Both the position numbers and the translations under genes were made by a program. This document shows, in pieces, positions 8,029 through 13,817 of a stretch of DNA of 14,821 nt; within the stretch, counting starts at the first letter, position 1; the number at the start of each line of letters is the position of its first letter. The stretch comes from JBDHUV01 sp039809365. Its GTDB lineage: Bacteria > Patescibacteriota > Microgenomatia > Levybacterales > GWA1-39-11. The notes below the pieces were generated by a model. It was given only the letters and a program-made list of their open reading frames with translations. It made no database searches and was not told the DNA's origin. The stretch lies in assembly GCA_039809365.1 (NCBI GenBank), contig JBDHUV010000010.1:1-14821 (forward strand), written 5' to 3'.

Positions 8029-8882
8029 AGGGATGTGATTGCTTGTTTGTATCGTTCTTTTAATGGATGATCTCCTTTTATTGTAGCAAAAAGCATAACA
8101 AGATAGGCTTTTAGGAAGAGCAATACTCTCAAACTTAGATATTCTACACTACTTCTATGTAGTTTGTAAAAACGATTCAGTCCTTTATAAATATGAACAA
8201 TAGCAAACGTCCTATTTGAGCTCCCTTGTCCTATATGGTGAATCTGTATACTTGGGTCTATAACCACAGAATACCCTGCTTTAGTGACTTTATAACAAAG
8301 ATCAACGTCCTCAACATACATAAAATACCCTTCATCAAACCCTTTTACTTGGTCAAATACAGATTTTTTAACCATCATAAATCCACCACTTACCCAATCT
8401 GTTTTTTGAATAGAATGGAATTTTTGAGAAGATATTTCACTTTTCTCTCCTAAGAAAAGCATTTTTGCAACATGGGGAAGTGTATAGAAATTACCAAATG
8501 ATCGTTGGTACGAATTATCTGGATTAATCATAAGTCCTCCTGCAATTCCTACCGTTGAGTCTTCAAAAAGTGCAGTCAATTTCTCTAATATATCTGGTAA
8601 TAAAACTTCAGTATCTGAGTTAAGGAAAAGGAGATACTCACTTTTTGAATCTTGTGCTCCTTTATTACACCCTTTTGCAAACCCTACATTTTCTGTGTTT
8701 TCAATAACTCTGACCTGTTTAAAATCTTTTTTTACCATTGAAACACTATCATCTGTAGAGGCATTATCTACAACGATTACCTCAAATGGCTGGTCCCGGA
8801 GTTGAATGAACAAAGAGGTTAAGCATTTTCTAAGCAATTCAGATGTATTATATGAGAGGATAATGATCGATACTGTCTTCAT
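8025..8882 (-). CDS. GT2 family glycosyltransferase
   Basis: A 285-residue GT-A fold enzyme. It has VSIIILSYNT (4-13), VVDNASTDD (37-45), the LNSD metal site (87-90), a WVSGGFMMV strand (163-171), the YVEDVDLCYK catalytic/acceptor motif (189-198) and HHIGQGS (215-221) near the end of the catalytic domain. This is the rhamnosyltransferase-like layout (WbbL/RfbF type) common in polysaccharide clusters. A hydrophobic stretch at 250-266 could associate with the membrane. The stop codon overlaps the start of the ligase/GT-C fusion as ATGA, which implies coupled translation. Upstream lies a 64-base gap, the longest inside the main block, and there is no Shine-Dalgarno sequence before the ATG at 8882. 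It shares several long motifs with the GT2 at 1297-2208, so the two are probably paralogues with different acceptors. The sugar is unknown. Confidence 0.93.
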   Translation of the reverse strand: MKTVSIIILSYNTSELLRKCLTSLFIQLRDQPFEVIVVDNASTDDSVSMVKKDFKQVRVIENTENVGFAKGCNKGAQDSKSEYLLFLNSDTEVLLPDILEKLTALFEDSTVGIAGGLMINPDNSYQRSFGNFYTLPHVAKMLFLGEKSEISSQKFHSIQKTDWVSGGFMMVKKSVFDQVKGFDEGYFMYVEDVDLCYKVTKAGYSVVIDPSIQIHHIGQGSSNRTFAIVHIYKGLNRFYKLHRSSVEYLSLRVLLFLKAYLVMLFATIKGDHPLKERYKQAITSL

Positions 8883-8946
8883 ACTATGAAGTTTTGTGTC
8901 AAGATAACAAATCTTTTGTTAATTTCCATAACACGTAACCACCTGT
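8883..8946. promoter_or_regulatory. 64-base intergenic gap with a 7-bp hairpin (8905-8921)
   Basis: This is the longest non-coding stretch within the main minus-strand block. It contains a perfect inverted repeat, TAACAAA and TTTGTTA, separated by three bases. No T-run follows on the minus strand, so it is not a typical terminator. A TTGACA sequence is present just before the GT2 start, but no well-spaced -10 box follows it. It may be an operator, an internal promoter or a processing site; the evidence is weak. Confidence 0.25.
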
Positions 8947-9501
8947 CTATCTAAATAATGCAGGTCTACCCAGTTTATATTTAGGATTTTTTAATTTTCT
9001 TTCTCCAATAACTTTTGCAGGAACTCCCCCCACAATCGTAAACGGTTCAACATTTTTTGTAACAACAGCACCTGCTCCAACAACGCAACCTTTGCCTAAC
9101 GTAACACCTGGAAGAATAATTGCTCGTGGTCCAATAAATACATAATCTTCAATGACAACAGGTTCAAATGTGGCTTTAAATGATTCATCTGTTATATCGT
9201 GTTGCCCGTTATATATCATGACTTCTGATGCAATATCTACATGACTGCCAATTTTAAGAATATCCCGTCCATCGAGTACTGCACGTTCTCCAATAATGGT
9301 ATCGTCTCCTATAGAGATATTTTTAGGATCATAGAAGCTTGCCCACATATGAATAGCACCTTTTTTCCCAATTTTTATTCCTGCAATACGATAGAAAAAC
9401 TTTCGCACAAGATGGGATGGGATATATCCTACTATGCGTAAAAGTGCGATATCTGCTTCAAGTGTAATAGCTTTTAGTCTTCGAATGATTTTTTTAACCA
9501 T
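8947..9501 (-). CDS. left-handed beta-helix (hexapeptide repeat) acyltransferase
   Basis: A 184-residue protein of the LbH acetyltransferase family (maltose O-acetyltransferase/WcaF/NodL-like). Isoleucine- and valine-led hexapeptide turns run from about residue 42 to 162, for example IGIKIGKKG-type turns near 41-48, ISIGDDTIIGER (62-73), VFIGPRAIILPGVTLGKG (121-138) and the closing VGGVPAKVIGER (157-168). His101 in NGQHD (98-102) is a good candidate for the catalytic histidine. A short basic/hydrophobic N-terminal segment (1-40) precedes the helix and may contact the membrane. The family acetylates sugar hydroxyls using acetyl-CoA, as trimers in the cytoplasm, so it probably decorates the glycan made by neighbouring genes. 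It lies 21 bases after a GT4 gene. No Shine-Dalgarno sequence precedes the ATG at 9501; instead a 12-base palindrome sits just upstream. The acyl group and target sugar cannot be told from the sequence. Confidence 0.92.
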   Translation of the reverse strand: MVKKIIRRLKAITLEADIALLRIVGYIPSHLVRKFFYRIAGIKIGKKGAIHMWASFYDPKNISIGDDTIIGERAVLDGRDILKIGSHVDIASEVMIYNGQHDITDESFKATFEPVVIEDYVFIGPRAIILPGVTLGKGCVVGAGAVVTKNVEPFTIVGGVPAKVIGERKLKNPKYKLGRPALFR

Positions 9502-9504
9502 ATA

Positions 9505-9516
9505 TGTATATATACA
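9505..9516. other. 12-bp perfect palindrome just before the acyltransferase start
   Basis: TGTATATATACA reads the same on both strands and lies three bases from the ATG at 9501, in the place where a ribosome site would normally be. Such alternating TA tracts are easily met by chance in AT-rich DNA. It could be a -10-like element or a small operator. Confidence 0.25.
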
Positions 9517-9522
9517 CGATTG

Positions 9523-10644
9523 TTACGTTCCTGCAACTTCTTGTAGTGCCTCAAGTGTTTGTTTTGCTGTTTTTTCCCAACTAAATTTCTTTCGTTGTTC
9601 TTTTCCTTTTTGGATCATCTCAGTTCTCAAATTCTCATCTGATACTACTTTCTCTATCTTATCTGCAATATCCTGAATATTTGTTGGATCACAGTATACT
9701 GCAGCCTCCCCTCCTGCTTCAGGAAGGCTTGAGACATTACTGGTAATAACTGGGCAATCATACTTCATTGCTTCAAGTACTGGTAACCCAAATCCTTCAT
9801 ACAAACTTGGCAGGACATAACAGGTGGCATTTTTATAAAAAGCAGGCATATCTTCATCAGGGACAAAATCTAGGAACTTTACAGAGTCTTCTACATTATA
9901 TTTTTTAGGAGCTGCAAGGATTGGTTCATACAACCAACCTTTCTTTCCAATAATGACAAGTGAATACTCAAAATCTTTACTTTTTGATTTTAGTAAAGAG
10001 TATGCCTCAATTAATCTTTCAATATTTTTTCTTGGTTGCAGCGTCCCAACAAATAAAATATATTTTGTATTTACTTTATATTTTTCGTTTAACGTATCCA
10101 TAGATATAGTTTTTCCCTCTTCTAAATCCTCTCGTACTCCAAGATAGGTAACAGTAATTTTGCTTTTATCTATCCCGTAGAATTTAATTATATCATTCTT
10201 GCTTGCTTCACTAATGGTAAGAATTTTTGCAGCATTTTTTGCAGAATACCGTGTCCAGCTTTGTAATTGATGGAGATCTTTTTTTGCGAATAACTCAGGA
10301 AAGTACTCAAAAGACATATCCATAATAGAGATAACTGAAGGTACAGGACAAAAGCGAGGAGCATAATGAGTAGGACTAAAAAAGATATCTGGCTTATTTC
10401 TTGTGGTATACAAATGGAGAGGTAATCCAAACTGAGTCCAGAATTTCGGTGGTTTTACGACTGTATACTGCCAATTATCTGATGCTGTAGGCAGATGCTC
10501 TTGGGGCTCAGATTTGAGATATACCCGAAACTGTATATCTTTTGGTTTTAGAGTGTAAAATTGCTTTAATAACTCAGAAGCATACTGTCCTATGCCTACT
10601 TTTGTTCCAACATTTGCTTCATTTCCATCAATTCCAATTATCAT
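9523..10644 (-). CDS. GT4 family glycosyltransferase (mannosyltransferase-like), full length
   Basis: A complete 373-residue GT-B enzyme. The N-terminal acceptor domain begins IIGIDGNEAN (2-11) with the glycine loop VGIGQY (16-21), then SPTHYAP (90-96) and a MDMSFEYFP segment (108-116). The inter-domain link is ILTISEASK (141-149) to VTYLGV (165-170). The donor domain has ILFVGTLQPRKNI (196-208), VIIGKKGW (230-237), the E-x7-E motif YEGFGLPVLEAM (282-293, Glu283 and Glu291) and SNVSSLPEAGG (302-312). All expected catalytic and donor-binding elements are present. The closest general type is the WbdB/WbaZ-like mannosyltransferases, but the sugar is an inference. The ATG at 10644 has no Shine-Dalgarno sequence and is preceded by TATAAT nine bases upstream. 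The gene follows the truncated GT4 by 30 bases and precedes the acyltransferase. Confidence 0.94.
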   Translation of the reverse strand: MIIGIDGNEANVGTKVGIGQYASELLKQFYTLKPKDIQFRVYLKSEPQEHLPTASDNWQYTVVKPPKFWTQFGLPLHLYTTRNKPDIFFSPTHYAPRFCPVPSVISIMDMSFEYFPELFAKKDLHQLQSWTRYSAKNAAKILTISEASKNDIIKFYGIDKSKITVTYLGVREDLEEGKTISMDTLNEKYKVNTKYILFVGTLQPRKNIERLIEAYSLLKSKSKDFEYSLVIIGKKGWLYEPILAAPKKYNVEDSVKFLDFVPDEDMPAFYKNATCYVLPSLYEGFGLPVLEAMKYDCPVITSNVSSLPEAGGEAAVYCDPTNIQDIADKIEKVVSDENLRTEMIQKGKEQRKKFSWEKTAKQTLEALQEVAGT

Positions 10645-10653
10645 AGTATATTA

Positions 10654-10659
10654 ATTATA
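10654..10659 (-). promoter_or_regulatory. candidate -10 box (TATAAT) for the full-length GT4 at 10644
   Basis: On the minus strand a perfect TATAAT lies nine bases before the ATG at 10644, which would put a transcription start two to four bases before the start codon. No convincing -35 box is present at 16-18 bases, and TATAAT is frequent in such AT-rich gaps. Confidence 0.35.
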
Positions 10660-10674
10660 TAAAGAATATAGATG

Positions 10675-11202
10675 TTACACACCAGGGTACATTACTTTTA
10701 TTTTTTCTGTAGGTATTCCAAGTATTTTCTCAATATCTTTTTTTGCAGATTCAGAGATAGTGAGAACAAGGTCTGACTCTTTTTTTACCCAGTTATTTTT
10801 TCTTTTTTGCACGTTTTGAATTTTTTCTGCTGTTTCATCTGGAAATAGATATACTGTGGTGTCATAGACAATTGTGGCTTTCTTTGCTTTCCTTGTAGGA
10901 GGCTCTGTCCAATCAGAGGATATAAATATATCAACGCTCCCAATAAACCACTCAATAGGGAGAATATGCAGAGTATTCCAGATAAAATCTAGAAGTGACG
11001 GGGGGAGTTTAAACTGTTTTATTTGAACGTTTGCTTGACGTGAAATTGCAAGTTGAGGTAATTTTGCTCGTAATGACGAGAAGAAAAGGATGTACTCGTT
11101 CTCAGAGTCCTGCTTTACCATTTCCTCAACAAGATTTTTTAAATAATTTGCCACACCTGTTCTTTCATACGCAAGCTGGCTTATATCTATTCCTATCCTC
11201 AT
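10675..11202 (-). CDS. GT4 glycosyltransferase N-terminal domain only, donor domain missing
   Basis: A 175-residue protein that matches only the acceptor half of a GT4 enzyme. It has MRIGIDISQL (1-10), the glycine loop RTGVANY (14-20), a SSDWTEPP segment (95-102), VYDTTVYLFPDE (112-123) and the domain-end signature LTISESAKKDI (147-157). It stops directly after VMYPGV (170-175), exactly where the hinge to the donor-binding domain occurs in family members; the adjacent GT4 has VTYLGV at 165-170. The E-x7-E donor motif is therefore absent. A TAA stop ends it and only 30 bases separate it from the next gene. It may be a remnant, a stand-alone acceptor-binding subunit that pairs with another GT4, or a product of assembly or sequencing error. 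I chose the ATG at 11202 because the alternative TTG at 11262 would run through the divergent promoter region. No Shine-Dalgarno sequence is seen. Confidence 0.78.
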   Translation of the reverse strand: MRIGIDISQLAYERTGVANYLKNLVEEMVKQDSENEYILFFSSLRAKLPQLAISRQANVQIKQFKLPPSLLDFIWNTLHILPIEWFIGSVDIFISSDWTEPPTRKAKKATIVYDTTVYLFPDETAEKIQNVQKRKNNWVKKESDLVLTISESAKKDIEKILGIPTEKIKVMYPGV

Positions 11203-11270
11203 ACTACATATATTGTACAGGATATGTCGTATAAATGGGATTATATATTGCGGTATAATCAACAGTAGAC
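11203..11270. promoter_or_regulatory. divergent promoter region with mirror-image TATAAT boxes
   Basis: These 68 bases separate the start of the main minus-strand block from the plus-strand CvpA-CAP gene. A plus-strand TATAAT (11254-11259) and a minus-strand TATAAT (11240-11245) form the inverted repeat GATTATA-N8-TATAATC (11239-11260). The plus box would place transcription initiation about three to five bases before the ATG at 11271. A further minus-strand TACAAT lies at 11212-11217, nine bases before the ATG at 11202. Clear -35 boxes are lacking. Neither start codon has a Shine-Dalgarno sequence. Confidence 0.55.
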
Positions 11271-12239
11271 ATGGTATTAAACGGAAACTTAATCGATCTC
11301 TTTATCATTATTTTTATCTGTGTATATGTCCTTGGTAAATTTAACAAAGGGTTTATTCAGGGAGTAATTGACCTTGCAGGCTTTATATTCTCACTTGTTA
11401 TTGCTCTCAAGTTTTATTATATTGCTGCCAATTTACTCATTGCCCAATTTCAACTTCCTCATGGTATCGCAAACGCTCTCGGATTTTTTATTATGGCATT
11501 TGTAGGAGAAACAATACTATTTCTTGTGTCTGTGGTTATTTTCCATTTTATCCATTCTAAAATTCTTGAGACACCACTGAATAAAAGACTGTCCTTTATC
11601 CCAGCACTTGCATCCTCTCTTGTCTTAGTAGCTTTCTTTCTCACAGCAGTTTTGGTTTTACCAATACGACCAAATATTAAGCAAGCAGTTACAAAGTCTC
11701 ATATAGGGAATTTCCTTACAAGTAAAACAATAGGGCTTGAGCGGTCAATCAATAACGTGTTTGGTGATGCAATCCAGGAAGCACTTGCTTTCATGACCGT
11801 AAAACCTGAAAGTAACGAGACAGTTAATTTAAAGTTTAATACTACGGATTATGCCCCAGACCCTGCATCAGAAAAAGTCATGTTACAACTCGTTAATAAG
11901 GAAAGAGCAAAGGCAGGACTCAAAACATTAGTAGCAAACGAGAAACTCCGTGAAGTTGCAAGAGCTCATTGCTCTGATATGTTTGCAAAAGGATACTTCT
12001 CTCACTACACCCCTGATGGTCTTTCTCCCTTTGATCGAATGGACCAAGCACATATTGATTATCTGGCTGCAGGAGAAAACCTTGCATATGCTCCAAGCGT
12101 AGAAATAGCTCACCAAGGACTTATGGATAGTCCAGGACACAGAGCAAACATACTATCTGATAAATATGGACAGGTAGGGATTGGTGTTATTGATGCTGGA
12201 ATATATGGGAAAATGTTTTGCCAGGAGTTTAGTAATTAA
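11271..12239 (+). CDS. CvpA-like membrane domain fused to an extracytoplasmic CAP (SCP/PR-1) domain
   Basis: A 322-residue protein and the only plus-strand gene in the window. Residues 1-135 hold four predicted helices (about 8-22, 32-56, 68-93, 109-131) with the CvpA-type opening NLIDLFII and the GKFNKGFIQGVIDL segment (22-35). A linker leads to a CAP domain (about 198-322). There, LVNKERAKAGL (207-217), SHYTPDG (244-250), AGENLAYA (267-274) and SPGHRANIL (287-295) supply the usual cavity residues: His245, Glu269, Glu278 and His290. It closes with VGIGV (302-306). CAP domains of this YkwD type are secreted or membrane-anchored. Their bacterial roles are poorly known; proposed ones include lipid, peptide or wall-fragment binding. 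Cys234 and Cys317 could form a disulfide. The start follows a TATAAT box closely, without a Shine-Dalgarno sequence, and the stop interlocks with that of the converging gene. It is probably transcribed alone. Confidence 0.92.
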   Translation: MVLNGNLIDLFIIIFICVYVLGKFNKGFIQGVIDLAGFIFSLVIALKFYYIAANLLIAQFQLPHGIANALGFFIMAFVGETILFLVSVVIFHFIHSKILETPLNKRLSFIPALASSLVLVAFFLTAVLVLPIRPNIKQAVTKSHIGNFLTSKTIGLERSINNVFGDAIQEALAFMTVKPESNETVNLKFNTTDYAPDPASEKVMLQLVNKERAKAGLKTLVANEKLREVARAHCSDMFAKGYFSHYTPDGLSPFDRMDQAHIDYLAAGENLAYAPSVEIAHQGLMDSPGHRANILSDKYGQVGIGVIDAGIYGKMFCQEFSN

Positions 12240-13813
12240 TTTTTTTCTGGGAGATAAAATCCAAATTCTTTCACCTTATCCCATTTATCAGAACTAATTG
12301 TAGATGCTTTTGTTTTTAGGATATATAAGCATGTGGGTTCGCCATCAAAATATAAATTTACATAACGTGATAGTACAGAAATAGGCAGTGGATTCTTATA
12401 CTCACTCTGACCACAATCTGTGTAATAAAACTCTGGAGGATTATTTGCAAACATCTCATCTCTTTCAGAAGCAAATTTTGGAACATTACTCATAACAGGA
12501 AAATACATAGCATATTTATAACTTGAGTCTAATCCTGACTGCCAGAATACAAGTGTATCCCAGTCATCAACAAAAACTTTGTCATTTGAATCAGAAAGGA
12601 TATTAATCACTTCACCATTTACATAAAACCTTCCATAGTTTGTACTAAACTCTTCATATCTGTCAACATCCCTTTTTACTATAGAATATGGCTCTTTAAT
12701 CGCAAACCCTATTACTCCTCCCATTGCTACAACAGATAAAATCAAATACCACTTAAGATGTAGTTTCTTTTGAAGATATACGAAAAGCATAAGAGTAATA
12801 AAGAGATATACCCCGTACCATGGGAGCATATGAAAGCCTGCATAGAACTCACTTCCTGGATCACGAAATCTAATATTTGATAATGCCAAAATAACTCCAA
12901 TTAAAAGGGAGACAGTATATTTCTTTTGAATAATCAAAATGGCAATTGAAATAACGAATATACAGCTTATTAACAATAAAATGAATCTAAAATCTGTATT
13001 TTGTCCCCCAATAAATATATAGAATGGATAGAAAATAATTTTCAGTATTCCAACACCCAATACTCCTTTACTTCCTAACTCTTCCTGGATATATCCACCA
13101 AAATTAAGAGTAAACATATTAAAAATGTAATCTTCCCAAATTACTGTCTGAATCATCCAAATACTCGCCACTATCATGCCAAAAATAGAGATTATTTTTG
13201 TTTTTAAATATTTTTTGTCTAAGAATGTATACACGAACAAAATTCCTGCAATTGGAATAAAAGGTTCGCGAAGAAATGCAATCATCCATGTGCTGATAGC
13301 AATCCCAACAATATCAACTCTTGATAAAGATCTCCTTAGAAGCGCTTTTTGTAAAGCCACCCCACCCATATATACCAGAAAATATGCAACAAGTGACTCT
13401 GCCAAGAATAAATTTCCAAATAAATAATATTTTGTTAATTCAAATAGTAAAACAAACCATACACCTACCCATCTAAATTTAAGTATGAGAACAACTGACA
13501 TACATACACTAAAAAGTCCTATAAACATACGATGATATAGCACAAGTTGATAAAGGTCATGAGGAGTTGTAATCTTTTGAATTACATAGCTTAAATAAAC
13601 CATGAGCATATGGTGGTGAGAAAAAATATGTGAATATAATAATCTGTTTTTATCTAAAAAATATGCGCGAACGTAACTATTGTATGCATCAGTAAAACTA
13701 AATGATGTTGAATGGAGAAAATGGAGATACAGTATTCCTAGGATGAGAATTGGTAAAAAAAATAAATATTTTCGTGCTTTTAAAAAATTAATTATTTTAT
13801 TCAAATACCTCAT
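12236..13813 (-). CDS. GT-C-like polytopic membrane glycosyltransferase, 525 aa
   Basis: About ten predicted helices between residues 15 and 372, followed by a soluble, probably extracytoplasmic domain (about 380-525). After the first helix, the loop SFTDAYNSYVRAYFLDK (39-55) with Asp42, then a histidine cluster (HHH, 66-68), fits the acceptor/metal loop of GT-C enzymes such as the PMT_2 group. AFLREPF (179-185) lies in a later loop. Sequence motifs are weaker than in the gene at 3480-4922, so assignment to GT-C rests mostly on layout. Cys467 and Cys495 sit in the soluble tail and could pair. The ATG at 13813 follows the upstream membrane-protein gene by four bases, with no Shine-Dalgarno sequence, so the two are one transcription unit. 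The stop shares a TTAA with the stop of the convergent CvpA-CAP gene. The base composition is clearly more AT-rich than the 4-8 kb region. Its substrate is unknown. Confidence 0.8.
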   Translation of the reverse strand: MRYLNKIINFLKARKYLFFLPILILGILYLHFLHSTSFSFTDAYNSYVRAYFLDKNRLLYSHIFSHHHMLMVYLSYVIQKITTPHDLYQLVLYHRMFIGLFSVCMSVVLILKFRWVGVWFVLLFELTKYYLFGNLFLAESLVAYFLVYMGGVALQKALLRRSLSRVDIVGIAISTWMIAFLREPFIPIAGILFVYTFLDKKYLKTKIISIFGMIVASIWMIQTVIWEDYIFNMFTLNFGGYIQEELGSKGVLGVGILKIIFYPFYIFIGGQNTDFRFILLLISCIFVISIAILIIQKKYTVSLLIGVILALSNIRFRDPGSEFYAGFHMLPWYGVYLFITLMLFVYLQKKLHLKWYLILSVVAMGGVIGFAIKEPYSIVKRDVDRYEEFSTNYGRFYVNGEVINILSDSNDKVFVDDWDTLVFWQSGLDSSYKYAMYFPVMSNVPKFASERDEMFANNPPEFYYTDCGQSEYKNPLPISVLSRYVNLYFDGEPTCLYILKTKASTISSDKWDKVKEFGFYLPEKN

Positions 13814-13817
13814 TAAT

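Noticed and set aside
8890..8899. TTGACA as a strong -35 element before the GT2 at 8025-8882
   Set aside because: No -10-like hexamer lies 16-18 bases downstream before or near the start codon, so it is not convincing as a promoter.
11203..11262. Upstream TTG start at 11262 for the truncated GT4, adding 20 residues
   Set aside because: The extension would run through both TATAAT boxes of the divergent promoter region, and the family begins at MRIGID, which is the ATG at 11202.
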